Positions 18,469 to 26,491 of a DNA stretch of 64,000 nt are shown piece by piece (positions within the stretch are counted from its first letter, which is position 1; the number at the start of each line of letters is the position of its first letter). Under the pieces are notes generated by a model that worked only from the letters and a program-made list of their open reading frames with translations, had not been told where the DNA came from and did not search any database. Source of the stretch: UBA2970 sp965221075 (lineage in GTDB: Bacteria > Verrucomicrobiota > Verrucomicrobiia > Limisphaerales > AAA164-E04); NCBI GenBank assembly GCA_965221075.1, contig OZ244865.1, positions 1,674,001 through 1,738,000 of the forward strand, read 5' to 3'. Made by a program: the position numbers and the translations under genes.

Positions 18469-20448
18469 CTATCCCTGGGCCAGCTTCTCCAGGATCGAGC
18501 GGTCCTCCATGGTGGTGGTGTCGCCCTGGATGGCCTGCCCGGTGGCGATCTGCTTGAGGATGCGCCGCATGATCTTGCCCGATCGGGTCTTGGGCAGGGC
18601 CTCGGCGAAGCGGATCCGGTCCGGCTTGGCCACCGCTCCGATCTCCCGGCCCACATGGCCGCGCAGGGCCTTCCCGAGGGCCTCGCTGGGGCGGGAGGAG
18701 GATCGCAGGGTGACGAAGCACACCAGGGCCTGGCCCTTGATCTCGTCGGGGATCCCGATCGCCGCCGCCTCGGCCACGTCGGGATGGCCGACCAGGGCGC
18801 TCTCCACCTCGGCCGTCCCGATGCGGTGCCCCGAGACGTTGAGCACGTCGTCGATCCGTCCGGTGATCCAGAAGTACCCGTCCCGGTCCTGGCGGCAGCC
18901 GTCGCCGGTGAAGTAGCTTCCCGGCACCTCGCTCCAGTAGGTGTCCCGGTAGCGCTGGGGATCGCCCCAGAGGCCCCGCAGCATGCTGGGCCAGGGCTTG
19001 CGCACGACCAGCTTCCCGCTGGATCCCCGGGGAAGCTTCCTTCCCTTCTCGTCCACCACCTCGGGGACCACGCCGAAGAGGGGCAGGGTGGCGGAGCCGG
19101 GCTTTGCGGGCGTGGCTCCGGGCAGCGGGGCGATCATCATCCCGCCGGTCTCGGTCTGCCACCAGGTGTCCACGATGGGGCAGCGCCTGCCGCCGATCAC
19201 CCGGTGGAACCAGGCCCAGGCCTCGGGGTTGATCGGCTCTCCCACCGTTCCCAGCAGCCGCAGGGAGTCCAGCCTGTGCCTGGCGGGCCACTCGTCGCCC
19301 CACTTCATGAAGGCCCGGATCGCGGTGGGGGCGGTGTAGAGGATGCTGACCCGGTACTTGTCCACGATCCGCCAGAAGCGGTCGGGCTGGGGCCAGTCGG
19401 GAGCCCCCTCGTACATCAGGCAGGTGGCTCCGTTGGCCAGGGGGCCGTAGACCAGGTAGCTGTGCCCGGTGATCCATCCCACGTCGGCGGTGCACCAGTA
19501 GACGTCCTCGTCCTTGAGGTCGAAGACCAGGCGGGAGCTGAGCCGGGCCCCGAGCAGGTAGCCGGCGCTGGAGTGGAGGATGCCCTTGGGCTTTCCGGTC
19601 GAGCCGCTGGTGTAGAGGATGAAGAGCGGATGCTCGCTGGAGAGCCTGGCCGGAGGGCAGCGGTCGCCGGCCTCCTCCGCCTCCTCGTGCCAGCGCAGAT
19701 CCCGCCCTTCCGCCATGGGCACGTCGGCTCCGGTGCGGCGCAGCACCAGGACCTTCTCGACGGTGGCGGCCAGCCGCTCCCCCCCCTCCTCCAGCTCCAG
19801 CGCCTGGTCCACGGTCTCCTTCAGCGGGACGATCCTGCCCCGGCGGTATCCCCCGTCGGCGGTGATCACCATCCTGGCGCCGCAGTCCCGGATGCGGTCG
19901 GCGATGGTCCGGGCGCTGAAGCCTCCGAAGATCACCGAGTGGACGGCCCCCAGCCGGGCGCAGGCGAGCATCGCCACGACCGCTTCGGGCACCATGGGCA
20001 TGTAGAGGATCACCCGGTCCCGGCGCCGGATCCCGTGCTTCCTGAGCACGTTGGCGACGCGGCAGACCTCGCGGTGGAGCTGGCGGTAGGTGAGGGTGCG
20101 CTCCTCGCCCGGCTCCCCTTCCCAGAGGATGGCGGCCTTGTTGGCGGCCGGTCCGCCGAGGTGCCGGTCCAGGCAGTTGGCGCTGACGTTGAGCTGCCCC
20201 CCGGAGAACCACCTGGCGAAGGGAGGCTTCCACTCCAGAACCGAGCTCCAGGGGCGCATCCACTCCAGCTCCTCGGACGCCTTCCGCGCCCAGAACTCCT
20301 CGGGACGCTCCACCGACTCCCGGTAGAGCTTCCGGTACCGGGCCAGGGAGGGGATGTGCGCCTGGCGGGCGAATTCCCGGGCGGGCGCCAGCCTGGCGTC
20401 CTTCGGGGGCCTGGCGCCGGCCTTGCGGGTCTTCTTCTTGCTGCTCAT
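18469..20448 (-). CDS. acs: Acetyl-CoA synthetase
   Basis: 659 residues, the usual length for AMP-forming acetyl-CoA synthetase. Diagnostic segments are RVILYMPMVPEAVVAMLACA, HSVIFGGFSARTIADRI, the adenylation P-loop ILYTSGSTGKPKGILHS, DVYWCTADVGWITGHSY, VDTWWQTETGGMMI, YFTGDGCRQDRDGYFWITGR, and the C-terminal PKTRSGKIMRRILKQI whose Lys is the one acetylated for regulation in characterised enzymes. It converts acetate, ATP and CoA to acetyl-CoA in the cytoplasm. The N-terminus is unusually basic (SSKKKTRKAGARPPKD). Downstream lie the FG-GAP and sulfatase genes on the same strand. Confidence 0.97.
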   Translation of the reverse strand: MSSKKKTRKAGARPPKDARLAPAREFARQAHIPSLARYRKLYRESVERPEEFWARKASEELEWMRPWSSVLEWKPPFARWFSGGQLNVSANCLDRHLGGPAANKAAILWEGEPGEERTLTYRQLHREVCRVANVLRKHGIRRRDRVILYMPMVPEAVVAMLACARLGAVHSVIFGGFSARTIADRIRDCGARMVITADGGYRRGRIVPLKETVDQALELEEGGERLAATVEKVLVLRRTGADVPMAEGRDLRWHEEAEEAGDRCPPARLSSEHPLFILYTSGSTGKPKGILHSSAGYLLGARLSSRLVFDLKDEDVYWCTADVGWITGHSYLVYGPLANGATCLMYEGAPDWPQPDRFWRIVDKYRVSILYTAPTAIRAFMKWGDEWPARHRLDSLRLLGTVGEPINPEAWAWFHRVIGGRRCPIVDTWWQTETGGMMIAPLPGATPAKPGSATLPLFGVVPEVVDEKGRKLPRGSSGKLVVRKPWPSMLRGLWGDPQRYRDTYWSEVPGSYFTGDGCRQDRDGYFWITGRIDDVLNVSGHRIGTAEVESALVGHPDVAEAAAIGIPDEIKGQALVCFVTLRSSSRPSEALGKALRGHVGREIGAVAKPDRIRFAEALPKTRSGKIMRRILKQIATGQAIQGDTTTMEDRSILEKLAQG

Positions 20449-20544
20449 GCGGCGGGTCCTGCCGCCATGCTAAGCATGCGGGGGCGGGGGCAGTCAATCC
20501 GGCAGGGTCGGACGCCTCGTGCCGGAGGCTTCCGGGATTTGGCT

Positions 20545-20571
20545 TTGAAGGGAGGGCCCCCCTTCTATAAT
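20545..20571 (+). promoter_or_regulatory. Candidate promoter for aroE
   Basis: A perfect TATAAT lies at 20566-20571 with TTGAAG at 20545-20550 (15-bp spacing, slightly short). Transcription would start about 6 nt before the aroE ATG, implying a very short or leaderless mRNA. The perfect -10 box stands out in this GC-rich DNA; the -35 is weaker. Confidence 0.5.
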
Positions 20572-20583
20572 CGGCGGCCCCGC

Positions 20584-21507
20584 ATGATTCCGGAGCGCAG
20601 CCCCCGCATCGACGCCTCCACCCGCCTCTGCGCGGTCTTCGGCCATCCGGTGCGCCATTCGGGCTCCCCGGCCATGCACAACGCCGCCCTGGAGTCCCTG
20701 GGGCTCAACTGGCGCTACCTGGCCTTCGAGGTGGCTCCTGCCTCCCTGGCGGAGGCGGTCGCCGGGGCCCGGGACATGGGCTTCGTGGGGATCAACGTGA
20801 CCGTGCCCCACAAGGAGGCGGCCCTCGGGCTGGTGGACATCCAGGACGAGTCGGCCCGCAGGTGGGGGGCGGTCAACACCATCCGTTTCGAAGGGCGCGC
20901 CCCGGGAGGCTCCTGGGAGCCGATGTCGGCCGAGGAGACCGCCCGCCTGGAAGAGCGCCGGATGGTGGGGTACAACACCGACGCCGACGCCATCGTCGGC
21001 GCCCTGGAGGACGACCTGGGGCTGGATGTCCGCGGCTCCGAGGTCCTGGTGGTCGGCACCGGCGGGGCCGGCAGGGTGGCGGCCCTGAGGCTGGCCTCTG
21101 GAGGGGCCCGGCGCCTCCACCTGGTCAACCGGACCCTGGAGCGGGCCCGGAGCCTCGCGGAGGAGATCCGGAGCCGGTCCCCCGGCTGCCAGGCCAGCCT
21201 GGGCTATCCCTCCGGCGGAGCGGACCTGCTGGTCAACGGCACCTCCCTCGGGCTCTCTCCCTCCGACCCGCTGCCGGTGGACCAGGAGCGCTTCCCGCTC
21301 TCCCGGGCCGCCGCGGTCTTCGACATGATCTACCAGCCGCCCCTCACCCCTCTGCTCGAGAAGGCCCGGCAGGCCGGGTGCCGCACCGCCAACGGCCTGG
21401 GGATGCTGGTCGCCCAGGGAGCCCGGGCCCTGGAGATCTGGACCGGCAGGGAGGCTCCCAGGAAGGCCATGCGCCAGGCGCTCGAGGCCCACCTCGGCGC
21501 CGCATGA
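20584..21507 (+). CDS. aroE: Shikimate dehydrogenase
   Basis: 307 residues from the ATG at 20584. Motifs in order: CAVFGHPVRHSGSPAMHNAAL (shikimate-binding Ser pair), GINVTVPHKEAAL with the catalytic Lys, GAVNTIRF, GYNTDADAIVGAL, the nucleotide-binding VLVVGTGGAGRVAALRLA, LVNGTSLGL, and DMIYQPPLTPLLEKARQAGC. It reduces 3-dehydroshikimate to shikimate with NADPH in aromatic amino acid synthesis. A segment of about 15 extra residues (PGGSWEPMSAEETARLEE) sits between AVNTI and GYNTD. The frame is open far upstream, but similarity begins here and a TATAAT box precedes it. The stop overlaps the next start as ATGA. Confidence 0.95.
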   Translation: MIPERSPRIDASTRLCAVFGHPVRHSGSPAMHNAALESLGLNWRYLAFEVAPASLAEAVAGARDMGFVGINVTVPHKEAALGLVDIQDESARRWGAVNTIRFEGRAPGGSWEPMSAEETARLEERRMVGYNTDADAIVGALEDDLGLDVRGSEVLVVGTGGAGRVAALRLASGGARRLHLVNRTLERARSLAEEIRSRSPGCQASLGYPSGGADLLVNGTSLGLSPSDPLPVDQERFPLSRAAAVFDMIYQPPLTPLLEKARQAGCRTANGLGMLVAQGARALEIWTGREAPRKAMRQALEAHLGAA

Positions 21508-22664
21508 GCGGCCTTCTCGAAGGCTGGGCCAGAGAGGGCCTGCCCTTCCATCTCTGGACCGTCCTGGCCCTGGTCCTGGGGGCCATGACCGGCAGCTTCC
21601 TCAACGTCTGCATCCACCGCATGCCCCGGGACCGGAGCGTGGTCCGGCCCGGCTCGAGCTGCCCCCGCTGCGGCAGCCCCATCCCCTGGCGCCAGAACCT
21701 GCCGCTGATCTCCTGGTGCCTGCTCAGGGGGCGGTGCGCCCGCTGCTCCATGCCCATCTCCCTGCGCTATCCCGCGGTGGAGGCCCTCACCGCCCTGGCC
21801 TTCGCGGGCTGCTGGCTGTTCTACAGGGGGGACTACGGGCTGGCGATCTCCATGGCCCTGCTCCTGTCGATCCTCATCGCGGCCACCATCATCGACTTCG
21901 AGCACTTCATCATCCCCGACGCGATCACCGTGGGGGGCGTCCTCCTGGGGCTTGGCCTCTCTCTGTGCTTCCCGGCGCTCCACGATCACGATCGGAGCGA
22001 GCTGGAGAAGTCGCTGCTGTCCTCCCTGGCCGGGGCGGCCGTGGGCGGCGGGGTGATCTACGCTATCGTGCGGCTGGGAAAGCTGTTCTTCGGATGGAGG
22101 CGCGAGCGCTTCGACGGGGAGGCCAGCATCGTGTTCGGGGAGGAGTCCCTGTTCCTTCCCGGCGAGGAGGTGCCCTACGACGAGATCTTCTACCGCCGCG
22201 GCGACCGGGTGTCGCTCCGGGCCCGCAAGGTGGAGCTGATCGGGGAGTGCATTCCCAACGCCGAGGTGAGCCTCACCCGGGACCGGCTGCGCATCGGCGC
22301 CCGGGAGTACCGTCCCGAGGAGGTCCCCTGGATGGAGGTGGTCACCGACCGGATACTCATGTCGCGCGAGGTGATGGGCTTCGGGGACGTTAAGTTCATG
22401 GCGGCCATCGGCGCCTTCCTGGGATGGCAGGCGGCCCTCTTCTCCCTGATGGTCAGCTCGCTGGCGGGATCCCTGGTGGGCGTGGCCCTGATCGTCCTGA
22501 AGCGGCACGACTGGTCGAGCCGTATCCCCTACGGCCCCTACATCTCCCTCGCCACGGTCATCTGGATCTTCCTTCCCGAGGCGCACCGGGACGCGTGGAA
22601 CGGCAACCTGCAGCTCTTCCTGCAGATCCTGGCTCCGGGGGTGTTCGGGCATCCCCGGCTCTGA
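21504..22664 (+). CDS. Prepilin peptidase (A24 family) with a large internal insertion
   Basis: 386 residues, starting in the ATGA overlap with aroE. The N-terminal part has GAMTGSFLNVCIHRMPRD, a zinc-binding cysteine set (C53-x2-C56 and C78-x2-C81) and the first catalytic Asp in IIDFEHFIIPDAIT (Asp131). The second Asp is in MGFGDVKFMAAIGAFLGWQ (Asp295). Classical enzymes have the two aspartates roughly 65 residues apart; here they are 164 apart, because a charged, non-membrane segment of about 100 residues (around 195-290) is inserted. Several transmembrane helices flank these motifs. It should cleave and probably methylate type IV/II prepilins such as the protein at 8811-9632. Confidence 0.93.
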   Translation: MSGLLEGWAREGLPFHLWTVLALVLGAMTGSFLNVCIHRMPRDRSVVRPGSSCPRCGSPIPWRQNLPLISWCLLRGRCARCSMPISLRYPAVEALTALAFAGCWLFYRGDYGLAISMALLLSILIAATIIDFEHFIIPDAITVGGVLLGLGLSLCFPALHDHDRSELEKSLLSSLAGAAVGGGVIYAIVRLGKLFFGWRRERFDGEASIVFGEESLFLPGEEVPYDEIFYRRGDRVSLRARKVELIGECIPNAEVSLTRDRLRIGAREYRPEEVPWMEVVTDRILMSREVMGFGDVKFMAAIGAFLGWQAALFSLMVSSLAGSLVGVALIVLKRHDWSSRIPYGPYISLATVIWIFLPEAHRDAWNGNLQLFLQILAPGVFGHPRL

Positions 22665-22684
22665 GTGGCCCTCCGACATTTCCC

Positions 22685-22713
22685 TTGCCTTGTCCGGGGG
22701 GATCCCGTTCCAT
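22685..22713 (+). promoter_or_regulatory. Candidate promoter of SRP RNA
   Basis: TTGCCT at 22685-22690 and TTCCAT at 22708-22713 are separated by 17 bp and end 6 nt before the folded 5' end of the SRP RNA. The match to sigma-70 consensus is moderate, so this rests mainly on position. Confidence 0.35.
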
Positions 22714-22719
22714 GGCTTC

Positions 22720-22813
22720 TGTCAGGGGCCATGAAGTGTGGACTTACGAACCCCGCCAGGGCAGGAATGCAGCAACGGCAGTCTGCTCCGCGCATGTCAT
22801 GGTTTCCCTGACA
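22720..22813 (+). ncRNA. ffs: Signal recognition particle RNA (small bacterial 4.5S type)
   Basis: The ends pair as TGTCAGGG (22720-22727) with CCCTGACA (22806-22813). Inner helices follow: CCATGA with TCATGG, and GTGTGGA with TCCGCGC through G-U pairs. The apical domain IV is canonical: CAGG (22757-22760), stem GCA, GGAA tetraloop (22764-22767), stem TGC, AGCA (22771-22774). This is the asymmetric and symmetric loop arrangement that binds Ffh. The length (about 94 nt) fits the short bacterial form without an Alu domain. It lies immediately upstream of dnaX, an arrangement known in other bacteria. The RNA scaffolds Ffh/FtsY-mediated co-translational targeting. Confidence 0.93.
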
Positions 22814-22862
22814 CCTTCCTCCCCCTCCCGCGGCGCGGTCCGGAGCTAGCCGCCCCTCCTCC

Positions 22863-24509
22863 ATGGCATACCAGGTCCTGGCCCTAAAGTACCGTCCCCG
22901 GCGCTTCGGGGACGTGGTGGGCCAGGAGCATGTGACTAGGACGCTGGCCCGGGCCATCGGGCAGGGCCGCATCGCCCACGCCTACCTCTTCTCCGGGCCC
23001 AGGGGCACCGGCAAGACCACCCTGGCCCGCATCTTCGCCAAGTGCCTCAACTGCACTGGCGGCCCCAGGCTGGAATTCGAGGACCAGGACGAGCGCTGCC
23101 GGGAGATCGACGAGGGGCGCTCCCTGGACGTCCTGGAGATCGACGGAGCCAGCAACCGCGGCATCGAGGAGATCCGCAACCTGCGCGAGACCATCCGCTA
23201 CGGCCCCACCGCCTCGAGCTACAAGATCTACATCATCGACGAGGTGCACATGCTCACCAAGGAGGCTTTCAACGCCCTGCTCAAAACCCTCGAGGAGCCT
23301 CCCGCGCACGCAAAGTTCCTCTTCGCGACCACCGAGCCCGACAAGGTGCTTCCCACCGTGCTCTCGCGCTGCCAGCGCTTCGCGCTGCGCCGCATTCCCA
23401 GCAGGCTGATCGCCGGCCACCTGGCCGGGATCGCCGAACGGGAGGGCATCGAGGCCCGCCCCGAGGCCCTGATGGCCATCGCCCGGGGCGCGGCGGGGGG
23501 GATGCGCGACGCCCAGTCCACCCTGGACCAGCTCAGGAGCTACTGCGAGGGCGCGGTGGAGGAGAGCGACGTGCTGGAGATCTACGGGATGGCCTCGCGC
23601 AGCCAGATCCTGCAGATGGCCGAGGCGATGCTGGACGGACAGGTCCTGCAGGCGCTGGAGCTGGTGGACGCCCTGGTCTCGGAGGGCAGGGAGCTGGAGC
23701 GGCTCCTGGGCGATCTGCTCTCCTTCCTGCGCAACCTGCTCCTCTACCAGGTCTCCAAGGGCAACGAGTCGCTGCTCCCGGTCCCGGAGAGCGAGATGGA
23801 GGCGATCCGGAAGCTGTCCGGCCGCTCGACCCGCAGGCAGCTGGAGCAGGCGCTCGGGGTCCTGGCCGACTGCGAGCGCCAGATCCGGCAGAGCACGTCC
23901 AAGCGGATCTTCCTGGAGGTGGCCCTGTGCAAGGCCGTCGAGGCGGCGGGCTCCCTTCCCCTCGACGAGGTGCTCGGCGTCCTCCAGCAGCTGCGGGACA
24001 GTCCCGAAGGGCGGCTCCCGGCCCCTTCCCTGGAGCAGGCCCAGCCCACTCCAGCCCCCGCTTCCCCCGCCCGGGAGCTGCCGGCGAAGCAGGGCGCCCC
24101 GGGGGCGCCGGCCCCCGCTCCCGCCGCCCCCCCTGCCGATCCCGGCGCCTGGGAGCGCTTCGTGTCGGCCCTGGAATCGGAGGACTACGGGTACCTCAGG
24201 GGCTCGCAGGGGCGGCTGGAAGGGGAGGAGCTGACCATCTCCTTCTCCCCTCGGGAGGATTCCCACCTGGCGGGGCTGCTGCGGGCGGCCAGCGCCCAGG
24301 GGTACCCCTGCAAGCGGATCCGCTTCATTCCCCAGGCTCCCGCGCCGGATCCGGCGCCTGCCTCCGGGGCGCAAGCCGCCCCGGAGCCGCCTTCCGCCCA
24401 GAACGGAGGGGAGGAGGCCAGCGCGGCGGACCGCCTGCTCGAGGAGGAGGTGTCCAAGGAGGTGCAGAGCCTCTTCAAGGCCAGGGTGGTCAGCAAGCAC
24501 ACGAGTTGA
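22863..24509 (+). CDS. dnaX: DNA polymerase III subunit gamma/tau
   Basis: 548 residues. AAA+ clamp-loader motifs: YQVLALKYRPRRFGDVVGQE, Walker A FSGPRGTGKTTLARIF, Walker B YIIDEVHMLTKEAFNALLKT, sensor 1 LFATTEPDKVLPTVLSRCQRF. The zinc module is altered: where characterised DnaX has four Cys, this protein has LNCTGG...FEDQDERCREI, keeping the first and last and replacing the middle two with acidic residues. Domain III helices follow to about residue 370, then a Pro/Ala linker (PAPAAPPADPG) and a C-terminal domain (YGYLRGSQGRLEGEELTISF) probably contacting polymerase. It loads the sliding clamp. It heads the dnaX-ebfC-recR set downstream of ffs. Confidence 0.95.
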   Translation: MAYQVLALKYRPRRFGDVVGQEHVTRTLARAIGQGRIAHAYLFSGPRGTGKTTLARIFAKCLNCTGGPRLEFEDQDERCREIDEGRSLDVLEIDGASNRGIEEIRNLRETIRYGPTASSYKIYIIDEVHMLTKEAFNALLKTLEEPPAHAKFLFATTEPDKVLPTVLSRCQRFALRRIPSRLIAGHLAGIAEREGIEARPEALMAIARGAAGGMRDAQSTLDQLRSYCEGAVEESDVLEIYGMASRSQILQMAEAMLDGQVLQALELVDALVSEGRELERLLGDLLSFLRNLLLYQVSKGNESLLPVPESEMEAIRKLSGRSTRRQLEQALGVLADCERQIRQSTSKRIFLEVALCKAVEAAGSLPLDEVLGVLQQLRDSPEGRLPAPSLEQAQPTPAPASPARELPAKQGAPGAPAPAPAAPPADPGAWERFVSALESEDYGYLRGSQGRLEGEELTISFSPREDSHLAGLLRAASAQGYPCKRIRFIPQAPAPDPAPASGAQAAPEPPSAQNGGEEASAADRLLEEEVSKEVQSLFKARVVSKHTS

Positions 24510-24544
24510 TGGCCAACGCGGATCCGGTCTGGTAGGGTGGAGCC

Positions 24545-24862
24545 ATGGCGAGCGTCGGAAAGCTGCTGAAGAAGGCCAACCGCATCCAGAAGGAGGTGGC
24601 GGAGGTCCAGGCCAAGCTCTCTGCCCAGACGGTGGAGGCCAGCAGCGGCGGAGGCGCGGTGAAGGTGGTGGTCAAGTGCGACGGCATCGTGGAGTCGATC
24701 CGGATCGATCCGAAGGCCATCGATCCACAGGAGCCTGCCCTGCTGGAGGATCTCGTGCTCACTGCGGTCAACAGCGGGCTGGTCAAGGCCAAGGAGCTGT
24801 CCGACGTGGAGATCGGCAGGGTCACCCAGGACTTCAACATCCCGGGCCTGATCGGCATCTAG
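24545..24862 (+). CDS. YbaB/EbfC family nucleoid-associated protein
   Basis: 105 residues, typical for the family: a helical N-terminus (LLKKANRIQKEVAEVQAKL), the conserved VEASSGGGAVKVVVKCDG strand segment, then IRIDPKAIDPQEPALLEDLV and a C-terminal DFNIPGLIGI. Members are homodimeric DNA-binding proteins that coat DNA. Its place between dnaX and recR is a widely conserved gene order and supports the assignment. Confidence 0.93.
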   Translation: MASVGKLLKKANRIQKEVAEVQAKLSAQTVEASSGGGAVKVVVKCDGIVESIRIDPKAIDPQEPALLEDLVLTAVNSGLVKAKELSDVEIGRVTQDFNIPGLIGI

Positions 24863-24871
24863 GAGGCGATC

Positions 24872-25486
24872 GTGGATCTGCTGCCGCCTCCCATGGAGCG
24901 GCTCCGGGCCGCCCTGGGGAGGCTGCCCGGCGTGGGGCCCCGGACCGCCGAGCGGCTGGCCCTGTTCATCGTCCAGAGCGAGCCGGACTGGGTGCGGAGC
25001 CTGAGCCAGGCCATCCTCGAGGCCCGGGAGCGGATCGTCGCCTGCCGCCTATGCGGGGGGCTCACCGAGGAACAGCCCTGCCGCCTCTGCTCCGACGGGG
25101 GGCGCAGCCGGAGCCTGATCTGCGTGGTGGAGCGTCCGGTGGATGTCCTGTCCCTGGAGAAGTCGAGCCGGTTCAAGGGCCTGTACCATGTGCTGGGGGG
25201 GCGAATCTCGCCCCTCAAGGGGATCGGTCCGGAGGACCTGCGCATCGCCGAGCTGGAGAAGCGCCTGCAGCCGGGGGAGGTGGAGGAGCTGGTGCTGGCT
25301 CTCGACTCGGATGTCGAGGGCGACGCCACCTGCTACTACCTGGCCGATCGCCTGGGCCGTCCCGGGCTGCGGGTCACCCGTCTTGCCCACGGGCTGCCGG
25401 TGGGCAGCGGCCTTGAGTTCGCCGACGAGCTGACGATCGGGCGGGCCCTGGAGGGTCGGCGCGGCCTGGACCAGCCGGAGGACTGA
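24872..25486 (+). CDS. recR: Recombination mediator RecR
   Basis: 204 residues from GTG 24872, chosen because AGGAGG (24861-24866) lies 5 nt upstream and overlaps the previous stop. The HhH segment reads ALGRLPGVGPRTAERLALF, the zinc finger CRLCGGLTEEQPCRLC, and the Toprim domain ICVVERPVDVLSLEKSSRFK, GLYHVLGGRISPLKGIGPED and LALDSDVEGDATCYYLAD. RecR works with RecO/RecF to load RecA at gaps. The 3' end overlaps a convergent gene by about 113 bp. Confidence 0.96.
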   Translation: MDLLPPPMERLRAALGRLPGVGPRTAERLALFIVQSEPDWVRSLSQAILEARERIVACRLCGGLTEEQPCRLCSDGGRSRSLICVVERPVDVLSLEKSSRFKGLYHVLGGRISPLKGIGPEDLRIAELEKRLQPGEVEELVLALDSDVEGDATCYYLADRLGRPGLRVTRLAHGLPVGSGLEFADELTIGRALEGRRGLDQPED

Positions 25487-25829
25487 CGCGCTGGATCCTC
25501 TCCATGGCCTTGTGCAGGCTGTGGCGGAACTCGTACCGGTAGGCGGGGGTGACCAGAAGCTCCCGGAACCACCCCGAGCGCTTGCGGATCACCAGGATCC
25601 GGTGGCGGGTGCGCCAGGTGTTGCTCCAGTTCTCGGCTCTTCCCCGCCTGCGCTTGCCGATCGATTCGATGTCCGATATCCGGATCCTCCGGACCGGGAT
25701 GCCGGCCCAGGTCACCACCAGGGACCGCCGTCCGATGCGGTAGCGGTACAACAGGCGGTGCCCCAGGCAGATCAGGGCGAGCAGCAGGAGGCCCCCTGCC
25801 GCTGCGAGCGCCTCGCCAACGGGCGGCAA
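25374..25829 (-). CDS. Small membrane protein with a bacterial PH-like domain
   Basis: The frame carries a transmembrane helix (LAAAGGLLLLALICLGHRLLY) followed by YRIGRRSLVVTWAGIPVRRIRISDIESIGK and ILVIRKRSGWFRELLVTPAYRYEFRHSLHKAM, the alternating-strand pattern and 'VTP...F...L' ending of bacterial PH (DUF304-like) membrane proteins. There is no ATG; TTG at 25829, 8 nt after the LysM gene stop, is the most plausible start, with other TTG/GTG codons inside the helix possible. The C-terminal 40 residues are basic and proline-rich and are encoded antisense to the end of recR, so the real protein might end near the recR stop in relatives. Function unknown; translation likely coupled to the LysM gene. 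Confidence 0.6.
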   Translation of the reverse strand: MPPVGEALAAAGGLLLLALICLGHRLLYRYRIGRRSLVVTWAGIPVRRIRISDIESIGKRRRGRAENWSNTWRTRHRILVIRKRSGWFRELLVTPAYRYEFRHSLHKAMERIQRVSPPAGPGRADPPGPARSSARRRTQGRCPPAARGQDG

Positions 25830-25837
25830 GGGGAGGG

Positions 25838-26491
25838 CTATTCGGCCGGAATCCGGATCACCTGCCCGATGCGCAGGGTGCGGGGGTTGATGCCGGGATT
25901 GGCGCCGAGGATGTCCTTCACGCTCACCGAGAGCCCCTGTTCCTGGTAGGTCTTGGCGATGCTGGCCAGGGTGTAGCCCTTCTGGATGGTCACCTCGTAG
26001 TAGTCCCCGATCTCGGGCTCGGCGCTCTCCTCCCCGGGCTCGGGTCCGGCAGGCTGCCCGTCCACCACCAGGCCGGGATCGGGAGCGGGCAGGTCGGCCA
26101 GCTGCTTGGCCATCAGCTTGAGCTGGTCCAGCAGCTTCTGGTTGTCCTCGATGCGGCGGGCGTCGAGCTTCTCCAGCTCCTCGGTGAACTTCCTGCTCCA
26201 CTCCTCCAGGGACTGGGCGGTGACCATCTTCAGTCCCTGGTCCACCACGTCCTGGCGGATCTGGGAAAGGTCCTGCTGCAGCTTGCGGTTCTGCTCCTGG
26301 AGCAGGACCACGGATTCCTGCAGATCCTCCACGGTGGACCGGAGGCGGAGACTGTCCTCGCTGGACTGCTGGGGCAGCTGGACGCGCGTGTAGGGACCGC
26401 GCTGGCCCGGCTGGTAGGGCGAACTCTGCGACAGGGCCCCGAGGTTCAGGGAGAATGCAAGGCAGACCAGGAGCAGGTACGATTGACGCAT
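25838..26491 (-). CDS. Exported coiled-coil LysM protein
   Basis: 217 residues from ATG 26491 (MRQSYLLLVCLAFSLNLGAL), giving a signal peptide. Residues about 45-145 are a coiled coil (VEDLQESVVLLQEQNRKLQQ; KFTEELEKLDARRIEDNQKL). A Pro/Glu linker leads to a C-terminal LysM domain of about 55 residues (YYEVTIQKGYTLASIAKTYQ ... DILGANPGINPRTLRIGQVI). LysM binds peptidoglycan or chitin-type N-acetylglucosamine chains, so this is likely a cell-wall-tethered periplasmic protein. A TTG three codons upstream is possible but weaker. It is followed closely by the PH-domain membrane protein. Confidence 0.85.
   Translation of the reverse strand: MRQSYLLLVCLAFSLNLGALSQSSPYQPGQRGPYTRVQLPQQSSEDSLRLRSTVEDLQESVVLLQEQNRKLQQDLSQIRQDVVDQGLKMVTAQSLEEWSRKFTEELEKLDARRIEDNQKLLDQLKLMAKQLADLPAPDPGLVVDGQPAGPEPGEESAEPEIGDYYEVTIQKGYTLASIAKTYQEQGLSVSVKDILGANPGINPRTLRIGQVIRIPAE

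Noticed and set aside
18247..20583. N-terminal extension of aroE by about 780 residues.
   Set aside because: The extension is antisense to acs; AroE similarity and a TATAAT box place the start at 20584.
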